Origin: Undibacterium sp. YM2
GTDB lineage: Bacteria; Pseudomonadota; Gammaproteobacteria; Burkholderiales; Burkholderiaceae_D
DNA length: 64,000 nt
Assembly (NCBI RefSeq): GCF_009937975.1
Contig: NZ_AP018441.1
Location: 558,001 to 622,000 of the forward strand
Direction of reading: 5' to 3'
The notes beneath the pieces were generated by a model. It was not told the origin of the DNA. It was given only the letters and a program-made list of their open reading frames with translations, and ran no database searches. This document shows, one piece after another, positions 26,412-36,056 of the stretch; position 1 is the first letter of the stretch, and the number at the start of each line of letters is the position of its first letter. The position numbers were made by a program, and so were the translations under genes.

Positions 26412-27161
26412 TCACTTGCGGCCAGCAAAAGCGCTGTTGAGGCGCTTGACCAGATCACGGTTCATGGCTTTGGTATCGCTATTCCAGTGCCTCATGTTTT
26501 GCTGGATTTCTGCGTATTGCGCATCGGCGATACCTTGCTCACCTGCCTGCAATGCCCAGAGGGCATATTCAACGCGCGTCTCCATGCTGCCAAAACGGGC
26601 TACCGCATCGGCAAAGGTGGTGCCTGCTTCTTGCTGGCGGCTGGCTTCTACATAGGCTCTGCCAAGCAACAGGGCTTGCTGTTCTGGCCTGTGATTGGGC
26701 TGGTCTTTGCGTACTGCCAGTAGCAGGCTGATGGCTTCTTCTGCCTGACCATGCAAGATCTTTGCTTCGGCAGCATTCATGCGGATGACGGCGTCACTGG
26801 CAAAAGGCCCTTGCAGGCAGATATCATATTGTTGCACTGCCTTGGCAGTATCACCTGCATCCAGATAGGCATTTGCCAGGCGCATCTGGTTTTGTGCTGT
26901 TGGTACCAGATCAAAGGCCTGCTGTGCTTCGCGCAGTTCGCGGCCTGGATTGAGGCTTTTGGCGGCGGCGATCACGGTCTTGCGCATGCCGCGCTCCAGG
27001 CGCGATTCTGGCAAGAATACTGCAAAGAAATACACCGCGCTACCCAGCAAGGGGAACATGAATAAAATCATCAGCCAGTACATCTCGCGTTTGTTGCGCA
27101 TGGCGTGCACCGCAAAAAACAGGGCGATGAGAAAATGAAAACCTGCTCCGATATATGGCAT
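26412..27161 (-). CDS. TPR-repeat inner-membrane protein
   Basis: A 249-residue protein with two N-terminal membrane helices (residues 5-19, FHFLIALFFAVH, and 28-50, YWLMILFMFPLLGSAVYFFAV), followed by a soluble part with four to five tetratricopeptide-like repeats (for example MRLANAYLDAGDTAKAVQQYD and ALLLGRAYVEASRQQEAGTT). Such proteins serve as membrane-tethered docking platforms. It faces the retron operon convergently across the palindromic repeats and shows no operon partner. Confidence 0.75.
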   Translation of the reverse strand: MPYIGAGFHFLIALFFAVHAMRNKREMYWLMILFMFPLLGSAVYFFAVFLPESRLERGMRKTVIAAAKSLNPGRELREAQQAFDLVPTAQNQMRLANAYLDAGDTAKAVQQYDICLQGPFASDAVIRMNAAEAKILHGQAEEAISLLLAVRKDQPNHRPEQQALLLGRAYVEASRQQEAGTTFADAVARFGSMETRVEYALWALQAGEQGIADAQYAEIQQNMRHWNSDTKAMNRDLVKRLNSAFAGRK

Positions 27162-27426
27162 AAAAATAAATGGTAAAAATAGAGGGCAAATGCATCCTGT
27201 ACATCTGGAAGTATCCAGCTAATGTGTGCAGATCAGAATGCAACAGGGGGATGAAAATAGTCTAAAACAGCCTAAAAAATAGCGTAGCGAGGCTGCCAGC
27301 TATCATTTTACCATCAGACGAAAGAGGGGAGCTTGATTGCTGCTGGCCGTGTTCAAACGATCACGGCCAGTCAGCATAGAGATTTGGCAAGAAATACAGC
27401 CTGGTTTGAGTAAGTTTGGGTCAGAT

Positions 27427-27896
27427 TTATTTATAGATGCCGCAAGCAAAATAAATCTCATCTACCCGTTCCACATAAGTACTTTTTTGCTCCAGCGCCT
27501 TGGTTACAGGGTTTGGCCATTTGTAATCGACCCAGCCTTTGCCCTCTTTGCTGGCTGCCACTTCATTGATTTTTTTGACGAAGAAAACACCATCACCATC
27601 ACGCAATTCCCCAGGGGTTTGCCTAGCAATTTTGGGTTGCCGCCATGCGCCAGAGTGACACCGCCAGGTTTGACCGTACCGGCAAACACATACAAATCCT
27701 TGTAAATGAACTGCCCCTTGGGGTCATTCACCGCGGCATAGGTTTTTTCAGGGCCATTCGCTTTGTAGTAGGTAACGACCTTTTTGATCATGTCGATTGC
27801 TTCTTGTGCCGTCGCATGTTCGGCGGCAAATGCGCTACTCTGGGCAAGCAATGACAGGGATAAAGCGACGAGGATGCTTTTGAAAAATTGTCTCAT
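27427..27896 (-). pseudogene. Single-Cache-domain periplasmic protein, frameshifted
   Basis: The first part has a signal peptide (MRQFFKSILVALSLSLLAQS) and then a Cache sensor domain (AIDMIKKVVTYYKANGPEKT, FIYKDLYVFAG, HGGNPKLLGKPLG). At the C run 27609-27612 the frame is lost. One added base restores ELRDGDGVFFVKKINEVAAS, GKGWVDYKWPNPVTK and the family ending YVERVDEIYFACGIYK before a stop at 27427. So the gene is complete apart from one missing base. Intact homologues of this kind bind small ligands such as organic acids in the periplasm. It may be a real pseudogene or a sequence error. Confidence 0.8.
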
Positions 27897-28134
27897 GATG
27901 TCTCCGGTATGTGTTTTTATGGCGTGGCCAAATGCCTGACCGTAACGAACAACGGCGAATCCAGAGTAGGCTTTGCAGGCTGGTTTGGCAATACAAAGAC
28001 CACACTTTTTCTTTCAGCATCGGGCTACAAGAAAACAATACCAGATTTCCATGTGGAAATGTTGATGATTTTTTCAGCAGCTTTGTGAATCAATGTGACG
28101 CCTATCGGCGGTCATAAATGGCTATGAGTGGCAA

Positions 28135-28899
28135 TCATGCAGGCTTTTGTTCAGCACTAAACAGCTTGATATCACTCAACAACCCAGCTACCGCAGTATC
28201 GATGATCTGCTGCCCCAGCTCTATCGTCGCCAGGCTGGAGTCGGCACCGATGCGGCCATCCGGGAAACGGGCGCGGTAATCGAGTGCATCAAGGATGGGG
28301 CCAGTCGGCGGGATTTTTGGTGTCAGCTCTACCTGGCGCACCTGGTCTGGGTAAGCAGCGTAGGTGACCGCGATTTCTGAGGGAGTCGCATGCGAGCCAT
28401 GGCCAACCGGGAACATCTCATGGCATAGCGGCGCAACGCCAGGCAAGTCCCACCAGTTTTTCAGCCTCAGCGTCAGCGGGCAGGTCTTGTTGTTGTACGA
28501 ATAATGCGAATAAATTTGCGAGAAAGCCGCCTCGATGGTGGCGATATTGCCACCGTGGCCGTTCAAAAAATAAATGTGGTCAAAGCCATGGCGCGCCAGC
28601 GACAAGACCCAGTCTTCAATCGCCGCCATGAAGGTTGAAGGGCGCAGCGAAATCGTCCCGGCAAAGCCCAGGTGATGCTGCGCCATGCCGATGTTGAAGG
28701 TGGGTGCCAGCATCATGGCCTGGCCGTTTTGCTGGGCGATTTTTTCGGCAGCAGTGCCGATGATTTCCGGACACATCCAGTCCGTACCCAGCAAGCCCAT
28801 GGGGCCGTGTTGCTCATTTGAACCTATGGGGATGATAACGGTTTTGGAGTCGGCCAGAAAAGCCGTGATTTCGGGCCAGGTGGAGTAGGCGAGACGCAT
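28135..28899 (-). CDS. Creatininase family protein
   Basis: A 254-residue metal-dependent amidohydrolase of the creatininase fold. Metal-binding landmarks are present: IIPIGSNEQHGPMGLLGTDW (E, H and D ligands, residues 21-40), then YFLNGHGGNIATIEA near residue 113 and CHEMFPVGHGSHATPSEIAV near 160. Members hydrolyse creatinine, formamides or lactams in cofactor and purine-related pathways; the sequence alone does not choose. No signal peptide. It is monocistronic, with the Cache gene downstream. Confidence 0.88.
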   Translation of the reverse strand: MRLAYSTWPEITAFLADSKTVIIPIGSNEQHGPMGLLGTDWMCPEIIGTAAEKIAQQNGQAMMLAPTFNIGMAQHHLGFAGTISLRPSTFMAAIEDWVLSLARHGFDHIYFLNGHGGNIATIEAAFSQIYSHYSYNNKTCPLTLRLKNWWDLPGVAPLCHEMFPVGHGSHATPSEIAVTYAAYPDQVRQVELTPKIPPTGPILDALDYRARFPDGRIGADSSLATIELGQQIIDTAVAGLLSDIKLFSAEQKPA

Positions 28900-29396
28900 G
28901 GGGTTACTTTCAAATCGGGGTGGGCTGTGTAGTGCTGATTCGCCCGCGGTGGGTTAGGTACGGACGACAAAATTCGCAGCCATCATCTTGACGCAAATTT
29001 TGAAAATCGCCAAATTTTTTTATCTCGCACGTCATCGCATGGATTGCGATGGGTGGAGGGGGAGGGAATCAGGAATCAGGAATCAGGTTAAGGGAATCAG
29101 GAATCAGGAATCAGCCGGGCTAGAACTGGATTAAATTGATGTACATTCAAAATCAATCCTGGATTAAATCGATTTATATCCAGAACTAATCGTGGATGAA
29201 ATTGAGGCATGTTCAAGGAAAATCAAACAGGGTATGCGCACAGCATGGTGACAAAAAATACTTAACATCAGGCCAAATCTTTGCACTAGAATTCAAGCAC
29301 AGCGACAAATACGGTTGCTTTTTTTGATGCTTTGGATAGTTCAAAAATCCATCAGCTTCATCCTTCATTTATCTTTGCCAGACCAGGAGTTTCAGC
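28900..29396. repeat. Intergenic region with GGAATCA tandem repeats
   Basis: No gene is supported here. At 29064-29114 the heptamer GGAATCA repeats six times in two blocks of three. Just after, 29122-29215 contains imperfect copies of a unit like CTGGATTAAATTGATGTA. The functional meaning, if any, is unclear. Confidence 0.7.
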
Positions 29397-29750
29397 ATGA
29401 GCTACGTTGACGGATTTGTACTCGCGGTGCCCAATGCCAACCGGGAAGCCTATCGCCTGTATTCGGAAAAAACCTCGCCGGTGTTCAAGGAATATGGCGC
29501 ACTCAGTATCGTCGAATGCTGGGGTGATGATGTGCCACCCGGCAAGCTGACTTCTTTCCCCCTGGCCGTGCAATGCAAGGAAGATGAAACCGTGGTCTTT
29601 TCCTGGATGACCTGGCCATCAAAAGAAGCGCGCAATACCGGATGGGAAAAAGCCATGCAAGACCCGCGCCTGAGCCAGGAAGCCAATCCCATGCCCTGCG
29701 ACGGCAAACGCATGATTTATGGTGGTTTTGAGGTGATGGTGGAGTTGTGA
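29397..29750 (+). CDS. DUF1428 domain-containing protein (YbaA-like)
   Basis: A 117-residue small cytoplasmic protein of the DUF1428 family, related to the dimeric alpha-beta barrel fold. Its N terminus MSYVDGFVLAVPNANREAYR and the FSWMTWPSKEARNTGWEKAM segment are typical, as is the ending KRMIYGGFEVMVEL. Length is normal for the family. It stands alone. Its biochemical role is not known; members are often found near stress or catabolic genes. Confidence 0.88.
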   Translation: MSYVDGFVLAVPNANREAYRLYSEKTSPVFKEYGALSIVECWGDDVPPGKLTSFPLAVQCKEDETVVFSWMTWPSKEARNTGWEKAMQDPRLSQEANPMPCDGKRMIYGGFEVMVEL

Positions 29751-29790
29751 TTTGATGACGGGTTCCGGATGAAAAATTGTCGGGCGTAGT

Positions 29791-29917
29791 GGCGTAGGTT
29801 GGGCTGCGGGTTATCAGCCCAACACTCGGCCTCAGCCATCGTATACGTCATTTGAAAGCCCAGTGTTGGGCCGGGCCTCGCTAGGCTGGTGAAGCGTAGC
29901 CCAACCTACAACGCGTA
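29791..29917. repeat. Palindromic intergenic element (GTAGGTTGGGCT ends)
   Basis: The segment starts GTAGGTTGGGCT and ends AGCCCAACCTAC, with inner inverted pairs (AGCCCAACACT with AGTGTTGGGC), so it can fold into a long branched hairpin. Elements with this end sequence are common in proteobacterial intergenic DNA. It sits between two convergent genes. Confidence 0.65.
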
Positions 29918-29947
29918 GCTTAGTGCTGTCCGCTCCAACCTAGGTGG

Positions 29948-30709
29948 CTAGACATCTATAAGCAGGTAATCACCAAAGCTATCCTTCAGTGCGACAGCTC
30001 TTGCCATCAATGATTTGAGACCTGTATTTTCGCTTGATGGGAGCTTTTTGTATGCAATATATCGTTCGATTAAACCGCAGATATCAGCACTGAAATAATG
30101 AACAAATAATTGCTTGCCCTCCTGTTGAAGCAGTAGGTCATAATGCGCTTCGTGGCAACTGAAATTCAGGTAAATATAATCACCAATATTCGCCATTCCA
30201 ATCCAGCGCACAGCATCCCAATCTGAGTCATCAGCATAGCCAAAAAGAGTTCCATTATCATTTCTGGCTTGCAACAGGCCAGACAAGGTCTTGCTGCCAT
30301 AATGTTCTTGCCACAACTCTGCCGACATTGTTTTCACCATATCGCATAACTTGAGCAAAGGCTGTACATCCGTAATGAGCAACTCATATTCCAGTTTTTT
30401 TTCTATCATTCTTTCCAGCGGTGTGGCATCTTCATTATCTTGTGGAATCTGACGTATAAATTTCACCTGCCCCGTCACGATGTAGCTATGCAAAATGTCA
30501 CTGGGGTGATCGGACCAACAATTTATTTCGGTCAAGGGCGGCGTCCACAACACATGCGGGCTTTCTTTATAAACCGGACTATCATCTTCAGAAAAATAGA
30601 CATTAGTGGTCTGCCCTGTCTTTGGCAGGATATCTGACAGTTTTAATTGCGCTGCCCCGTAATCAACATCCGCAGGCCTGCCCCACAAGACTGGTAAACG
30701 AATTTTCAT
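29948..30709 (-). CDS. Hypothetical protein downstream of a LysR gene
   Basis: A 253-residue soluble protein not recognised. It has an N-terminal beta-rich half (WGRPADVDYGAAQLKLSDIL) and a middle resembling SMI1/KNR4-type or immunity-type proteins (FGYADDSDWDAVRWIGMANI followed by IYLNFSCHEAHYDLLLQQEG), but this is only a loose impression. The ATG at 30709 shares one base with the LysR stop, so the genes are coupled; a TTG three bases earlier is less likely. Base composition is lower in GC than the LysR gene, hinting at separate acquisition. Confidence 0.65.
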   Translation of the reverse strand: MKIRLPVLWGRPADVDYGAAQLKLSDILPKTGQTTNVYFSEDDSPVYKESPHVLWTPPLTEINCWSDHPSDILHSYIVTGQVKFIRQIPQDNEDATPLERMIEKKLEYELLITDVQPLLKLCDMVKTMSAELWQEHYGSKTLSGLLQARNDNGTLFGYADDSDWDAVRWIGMANIGDYIYLNFSCHEAHYDLLLQQEGKQLFVHYFSADICGLIERYIAYKKLPSSENTGLKSLMARAVALKDSFGDYLLIDV

Positions 30710-31641
30710 CAATTTGTTTCTCCTTTCATTGCCACAGGCAAGACCCCAAACTTCTGCTCATACAAACCCACCAGCCAATCCACAAACACCCGCACGCGTG
30801 GCGATAGCTGGCGGCGGTAGGGGTACAGCGCCGTGACAGGCAAGGGCGGGCTTTGCCAGTCTGCCAGCACTTCTACAAGGTGGCCATCGTGCAAGGCGTC
30901 GGCGATATGGAAGCGCGGTAGTTGTATCAGGCCGCAGCCCGAGAGGGCACAGGTCACGTAGTTCTCGGCATCATTGACTGTCATCCAGCCGCCGACATCA
31001 AATTCCTTCACCTGGCCGTCGATATTGAGCACGATAGGATAGTCTATCGCGGTCGTGCTGGAAAAGAACCTGACTGCCTGGTGCAGCATCAAATCATCTG
31101 GGTGATGTGGTGTGCCAAATCTGGCCAGATAGGCAGGGCTTGCACATAGTACTTGCGGCATCAGTGCCAGGCGGCGTGCTACTAAGGTTGAATCACGCGG
31201 ATTGCCGCCGCGTACGACGCAATCGACACCTTCGCGCACCAGATCAACCAGGCGGTCACCACTGCTGACCACCAGGTCTATTCCGGGATAACGGTCGCGA
31301 AACTCATGTATCCGTGGCAGCACCACTTGCGTCGCATGGGTGCCATGCATATCGACCCGCAAGACTCCACGAGGATTGGCGGCCACATGGCGCATTGATG
31401 CCTCGGCATCATCAAGTTCACTGATGATATGCACACAACGCTCATAAAAGGCTTGACCGTCGAGTGTAGTGCGCACCTGGCGTGTGGTGCGCTCGAGCAG
31501 ACGGGTGCCCAGACGTATTTCCAGCTGCTTGATGGCATGGGTGGCACTGGCTCTGGGGATGTCCAGCATATCCGCCGCCCGGCTGAAGCTGCCGGTTTCA
31601 ACGATGCGGGTAAACAGTTGCAGGGTGTCCAGTTTGTCCAT
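30709..31641 (-). CDS. LysR-family transcriptional regulator
   Basis: A 310-residue LysR regulator. The winged helix occupies residues 1-60 (LFTRIVETGSFSRAADMLDI, then RASATHAIKQLEIRLGTRLL), followed by the two-lobed effector-binding domain. It is divergent from a short-chain dehydrogenase gene, 121 bp away, the classic position for a LysR controlling its neighbour. The effector is unknown. Confidence 0.92.
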   Translation of the reverse strand: MDKLDTLQLFTRIVETGSFSRAADMLDIPRASATHAIKQLEIRLGTRLLERTTRQVRTTLDGQAFYERCVHIISELDDAEASMRHVAANPRGVLRVDMHGTHATQVVLPRIHEFRDRYPGIDLVVSSGDRLVDLVREGVDCVVRGGNPRDSTLVARRLALMPQVLCASPAYLARFGTPHHPDDLMLHQAVRFFSSTTAIDYPIVLNIDGQVKEFDVGGWMTVNDAENYVTCALSGCGLIQLPRFHIADALHDGHLVEVLADWQSPPLPVTALYPYRRQLSPRVRVFVDWLVGLYEQKFGVLPVAMKGETN

Positions 31642-31762
31642 GATTGTTGAGCTATGTTGAATTATGTTATGAGTTTATCAGTATTTATCTTGCTGGGTTG
31701 AATGCTTAAAGTGTGATCCAGACAGACGCATCAGTCTGTGCAATCTGGATTAAGGAAAAAAC

Positions 31763-32503
31763 ATGAACAATGAAATAACAAAAACCGCCATCGTCACCGG
31801 TGGTTCACGCGGCATAGGACAGGCCATCTCCCTGCGCCTGGCGGCAGATGGTTTTGCCGTCGTCGTCAATTACGCAGGTAATGTGAGCAAGGCGCAGGAA
31901 ACTGTCAGCGCCATACAGGCGGCAGGGGGCAAGGCTATCGCCGTGCAGGGCGATGTCAGCAAGCCTGAAGATGTGGCGCAATTGTTTGCCACCGCCAAAG
32001 AAGTCTTTGGCCGCATAGATGTGGTCGTCAACAGTGCTGGCAGCATGACGATGACCACCATCAACACCAGCAATGTTGATGCCTTTGACAAGCTCATCGC
32101 CATCAATCTGCGCGGCACGTTCCTGGTACTGGCACAGGCGGCGCAGCATGTAGAAAAGGGCGGGCGCATCATCGCACTATCGACCAGCGTGATCGCCAAA
32201 TCCTTTCCTGCCTATGGCCCCTATATCGCCAGCAAGGCAGGAGTACAAGGTTTGGTGCATGTGCTGGCCAATGAATTGCGTGGACGCGATATCACCGTCA
32301 ATGCCATTGCCCCAGGGCCGGTAGGCACTGAGATGTTCTTTCACGGCAAAACGGAAGAGCAGGTCAGCAACATCGCCAGGATGAATCCCATGGAACGCAT
32401 AGGCACGCCAGCAGAAATTGCATCAGCGGTTGCCTTCCTGGCTGGCCCTGATGGTGTGTGGGTCAATTCACAAGTATTACGTGTCAACGGCGGTTTCGCC
32501 TAA
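31763..32503 (+). CDS. Short-chain dehydrogenase/reductase
   Basis: A 246-residue NAD(P)-dependent oxidoreductase of the classical SDR type. It has the cofactor motif TGGSRGIGQAI (residues 12-22), NSAGS near 90, the catalytic YGPYIASK tyrosine-lysine pair near 152-159 and the APGPVGTEMF turn near 190. The C-terminal RVNGGFA is typical. Likely co-transcribed with the tautomerase-like gene 21 bp downstream and controlled by the divergent LysR. The substrate is not predictable beyond an alcohol or ketone. Confidence 0.93.
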   Translation: MNNEITKTAIVTGGSRGIGQAISLRLAADGFAVVVNYAGNVSKAQETVSAIQAAGGKAIAVQGDVSKPEDVAQLFATAKEVFGRIDVVVNSAGSMTMTTINTSNVDAFDKLIAINLRGTFLVLAQAAQHVEKGGRIIALSTSVIAKSFPAYGPYIASKAGVQGLVHVLANELRGRDITVNAIAPGPVGTEMFFHGKTEEQVSNIARMNPMERIGTPAEIASAVAFLAGPDGVWVNSQVLRVNGGFA

Positions 32504-32524
32504 TTTATTTTAAAGGAAATAATC

Positions 32525-32737
32525 ATGCCATTTGCAAATTTCAAATTCCCTGAAGGCATCATCGATGCCAGCCGCAAAGAAGAAATCATCCACCGCACCA
32601 CAGCCATGTTTGTCGAATATTTTGGCGAAGGCGTGCGGCCCTATACCATGGTGCTGGTCGAAGAAGTGACCGATGGTGGTTGGGGGCGAGCGGACGAGAC
32701 CCTGACGCTGGAGAAGATGGGGATGAAGGGGAAGTAA
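32525..32737 (+). CDS. 4-oxalocrotonate tautomerase family protein
   Basis: A 70-residue protein of the tautomerase superfamily. The proline directly after the initiator methionine (MPFANFKFPEG) is the usual catalytic base. IIDASRKEEIIHRTTAMFVE gives the family helix. It follows the SDR gene by 21 bp with an AAAGGAAA ribosome-binding site, so the pair may act on the same keto-enol type substrate. Slightly longer than the canonical 62-residue enzyme. Confidence 0.85.
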   Translation: MPFANFKFPEGIIDASRKEEIIHRTTAMFVEYFGEGVRPYTMVLVEEVTDGGWGRADETLTLEKMGMKGK

Positions 32738-32925
32738 ACCTTGGCGGCCCAGCCTACAAATTTCCACTCATCAGCCTCATCAATATGACACGGCGCGTTT
32801 TGAATTTAGCAAATTCAAGACTATATTGTTTATTGGACTCGCGCTGAATTGTCCACGCAAATGTCCACAGTGCAAGTTGCAACACACTCGGGATCATGTA
32901 AGCAAAGCCATATTGAGGAGCCCCC

Positions 32926-33629
32926 ATGAAAACTGCCCTGATCATCCACCACGTCGCTTTTGAAGATGCAGGCAGTTTTCTTGCCCTGCTGAAAGAGCAG
33001 GATTTTGACATTCAGGAAGTTAACGCCTGTACCCAGGGTTGGGCTGCGCTGGACCCGCTGGCGGCTGATGTGTGCATCGTGCTGGGCGGCCCATCGGGGC
33101 CTACGAAGATGACAATTATCCCTTCTTGTTGCAAGAGGTGTATTTCCTGCAGCAACGCCTGCATGCAGACTTGCCCACGCTGGGTATCTGCCTGGGCGCG
33201 CAAATCATGGCACGTGCGCTGGGGGCCAGCGTTTATCCGGCGGTGGCCAAAGAGATAGGCTGGCTTCCGCTGAAGATGACAAACGAAGGTAAGGACACGC
33301 CAGTGCGGCATTTTGATGCAAGGCATTGCAATATGTTCCACTGGCATGGCGATACCTTCGATTTGCCGCAGGGTGCACAATTGCTGGCGTCTAGCGAGGC
33401 TTGCCAAAACCAGGCTTATGGCTGGGGCAAGCATGGTCTGGCGTTCCAGTGTCATCCAGAGGTGACGGCAGCAGGTTTGGAGGCCTGGTTTGTAGGCAAT
33501 GCCTATGAAATGGCACACGAAAAATTATCGATACCACAGATGCGCCAGCAGGCGGCCAGCCATACGCTGGACCTTGCACATCAGGCGCGTTTGTTCTTTA
33601 CCGAATGGCTGAGAATATGCGGAGTGTAA
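32926..33629 (+). pseudogene. Class I glutamine amidotransferase (GMP synthase-like), frameshifted
   Basis: Two overlapping frames together give one complete protein of about 234 residues. The first supplies MKTALIIHHVAFEDAGSFLA to DVCIVLGGP. The second supplies PIGAYEDDNYPFLLQEVYFL, the nucleophile motif GICLGAQIMARALGA and the histidine-glutamate motif QCHPEV. The break is at the C run 33090-33092; one extra C rejoins them exactly. Intact relatives release ammonia from glutamine or act as gamma-glutamyl hydrolases. The catalytic Cys, His and Glu are all kept, so loss is recent or is a sequence error. Confidence 0.85.
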
Positions 33630-33675
33630 TGCTGATTTCAAAGACGGCATGGAACCAGGGCCTGTCGGCATTTAC

Positions 33676-34578
33676 TCACCAGGGCTGGCTGGCAAATTCC
33701 GCCACCAGAAAATCCAGCAAAGCACGCACCGCAGGCGACAAGTGACGGCGCGAAGGGAATAGGGCATAGATAGTCATGGGTGGTGCCGTCCATTCCGGCA
33801 AGATGATTTGCAGATCACCTTTGTCCAGATGATCACCCATCAGGTAGGTCGGCAACAGGGTAATGCCCGCACCAGCCAGTACCGCCTGCAACAATACCGT
33901 CGCATCATTGGCACTGAAATGGCTGGCGATATCGACCTGCACGCTGTCATCTCCACCCTTGCCCTCACGCACAAAGCGCCAGGTGTTGCGGCCATAATTG
34001 GCATGGCTTAAACAGCGATGGGCAGGTAAGTCCTGCGGGTGTTGTGGCAAACCCGCCTGCTGCACATAAGAAGGCGCGGCGACCAACACAGAGTCACAGA
34101 TAGCCAGTGGCCGCGCGATCAACAAAGGATCAGGCTCGCTGCTGATACGTATCGCCAGGTCTATGCGCGCCTCAACCAGGTTGACGGTGCCATCACCGAC
34201 ATGCAGGTCTATTTTCAGCAAGGGATGTTGCGCGAGGAACTTGCTGATGACACGCGCCAGATGACCAAAGGCAAACGAGGTACTGCAAGTCAGCCGCAAT
34301 TGCCCGCGCAATTCTGCATCATCGCTGCGGGTTTCTTCTTCTATATTCTCCATCAGCACCAGCATTTGCTGGCTGCGGCGCAGGCATTGTTCACCCGCAT
34401 CCGTCAGGGTCACGCTGCGCGTGGTTCTTTGCAGCAGGCGGGCATTCAGCCAGCTTTCCAGCTCACTCACATAACGCGTCACCATGGCGCGCGACATGTC
34501 CAGCTTGTCTGCCGTAGCACTAAAGCTGCCACTGCTAGCCACCTCACAAAACACCCGCATTGCTGTCAGTCTGTCCAT
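33676..34578 (-). CDS. LysR-family transcriptional regulator
   Basis: A 300-residue LysR regulator with the winged helix at residues 1-60 (VFCEVASSGSFSATADKLDM, then RAMVTRYVSELESWLNARLL) and an effector domain starting near residue 90. It is divergent from the metallo-beta-lactamase-fold gene at 34713, with a 134-bp shared control region, so it probably regulates that gene. The effector is unknown. Confidence 0.92.
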   Translation of the reverse strand: MDRLTAMRVFCEVASSGSFSATADKLDMSRAMVTRYVSELESWLNARLLQRTTRSVTLTDAGEQCLRRSQQMLVLMENIEEETRSDDAELRGQLRLTCSTSFAFGHLARVISKFLAQHPLLKIDLHVGDGTVNLVEARIDLAIRISSEPDPLLIARPLAICDSVLVAAPSYVQQAGLPQHPQDLPAHRCLSHANYGRNTWRFVREGKGGDDSVQVDIASHFSANDATVLLQAVLAGAGITLLPTYLMGDHLDKGDLQIILPEWTAPPMTIYALFPSRRHLSPAVRALLDFLVAEFASQPW

Positions 34579-34712
34579 GATCTATCTGCCATTTGCTTGA
34601 ATATTGAAACAGTTATGTGCATTTTAGCTGGTTTATCTGGCTAAAAAATGAAATTAAACTGCAAGCACTGAATCAATACAGATTCAAAACCCCTTAAAAT
34701 CTGGAGCCCACC

Positions 34713-35576
34713 ATGCTGCGCACTACCATCCTGGCCACTACCCTCGCTGTCACTTTCGCCTCTGCCGAGGCAGCTACACCCTTGCAAGTCAAAGTCTATA
34801 ACGCTGACGGCAATAGCTTTAATGTTAATTCCACCCTGGTCTATGGCGAGAAAGAAGCCATGGTCATCGATGCCGGCTTCACCCGTGCAGATGCCTTGCG
34901 CATCGCAGCCAATGTGCTCGACAGCGGCAAGCAACTTAAAACCATCCTGGTTAGCCAGGCTGATCCTGATTATTACTTCGGTGTAGAAACCCTCAAGGAA
35001 GTCTTCCCGCAAGCCGATGTTGTCGCCACACCCGCCGTGCTGGAAAAGCTGACAGCCAAAGTCGCAGTCAAAGTCGCCTTCTGGGGCCCAAAAATGGGTG
35101 CCAATGCACCACGTACACCCATCCTGCCAAAAGCCATGAGTGGCAATAGCCTGACCGTCGATGGCCAAGTGGTCGAGCTGCGCGGCAACCAGGGTTTGCT
35201 GGCACATCGCCCTTATTTCTGGATACCTTCCATCAAAGCCATCGTCGGCAACATAGGCGTGTTTGGTAACCTGCATGTATGGACAGCAGACACCCAGACC
35301 GTGGCAGAACGCAGCGCCTGGGTCGCACAGCTCGATGAAATGGCAGCCCTGCAACCAAAAATCGTCGTGCCTGGCCACATGAAGTCTGGCGCCGCTATTG
35401 ATATCAGCGCCATCACTTATACGAAGGCCTATCTGCTGTCGTTTGAGAAGAATGCAGCGGCGACCAAGACAGGTGCTGAGCTGATTGAAGCCATGAAAAA
35501 AGCCTACCCTGATGCGCCACCAGGTTTGTCTCTGGATATTGGTGCCAAGGTAAATAAGGGTGAGATGAAGTGGTGA
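34713..35576 (+). CDS. Metallo-beta-lactamase-fold protein lacking the main metal ligands
   Basis: A 287-residue exported protein (signal peptide MLRTTILATTLAVTFASAEA) of the MBL fold. The family normally shows THAHPDHYFG here; this protein reads SQADPDYYFG, replacing all three histidines of the motif. The later PGHMKSG histidine remains, and the usual GDV...H segment is GNIGVFGNLHVW. It therefore probably does not hold two zinc ions and may be inactive or have a new role. It is divergent from a LysR gene. A small SnoaL-like gene follows 85 bp downstream. Confidence 0.85.
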   Translation: MLRTTILATTLAVTFASAEAATPLQVKVYNADGNSFNVNSTLVYGEKEAMVIDAGFTRADALRIAANVLDSGKQLKTILVSQADPDYYFGVETLKEVFPQADVVATPAVLEKLTAKVAVKVAFWGPKMGANAPRTPILPKAMSGNSLTVDGQVVELRGNQGLLAHRPYFWIPSIKAIVGNIGVFGNLHVWTADTQTVAERSAWVAQLDEMAALQPKIVVPGHMKSGAAIDISAITYTKAYLLSFEKNAAATKTGAELIEAMKKAYPDAPPGLSLDIGAKVNKGEMKW

Positions 35577-35660
35577 GTTTGGTTCAGTTAATTCACTAGA
35601 ACGTTACCAAACATGGCGAACAATGGTTCGCCATGTTGTTTCCTGCGAAGCGCAAAAAAT

Positions 35661-36050
35661 ATGAGCAACCTCAATATCATCAAAAGCACTTATGAAGGTA
35701 AGATCTCGGAAAAAAACGGCAAGAACCTCCAGCGCTATCTGGCGACAGACGCCAGTTGGACCGAGGCGAAAGGTTTCCCCTATGCCGGTACTTATATTGG
35801 CTTCACCGACATACAAAAGAATGTCTTCTACCGTCTCGCCACCGAATGGCTAGACTACAAATTCACCGTAGAAGATTACGTCGCCAGCGGCGACAAGGTC
35901 GTGGCTTATGGCACTTATAGCGGTACGCATAAGACGAGCCAAAAATCTTTCACAGCCAGAGTCGTCCATCTTTGGCAATTAAAGGACGAAAAGATCATCC
36001 GCTTTGAACAGTTTGTTGATAGCCACAGCGTTATTGTTGCAATGGCCTAG
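35661..36050 (+). CDS. SnoaL/NTF2-like protein
   Basis: A 129-residue protein of the cone-shaped NTF2-like fold, usually a small-molecule isomerase, hydrolase or binding protein. The pattern IIKSTYEGKISEKNGKNLQR, then YVASGDKVVAYGTYSGTHKT and VHLWQLKDEKIIRFEQFVDS follows the SnoaL family. An upstream reading from 35613 adds 16 residues of poor character, so the ATG at 35661 is preferred. It may be transcribed with the MBL-fold gene; no substrate is evident. Confidence 0.8.
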   Translation: MSNLNIIKSTYEGKISEKNGKNLQRYLATDASWTEAKGFPYAGTYIGFTDIQKNVFYRLATEWLDYKFTVEDYVASGDKVVAYGTYSGTHKTSQKSFTARVVHLWQLKDEKIIRFEQFVDSHSVIVAMA

Positions 36051-36056
36051 GTCGCG

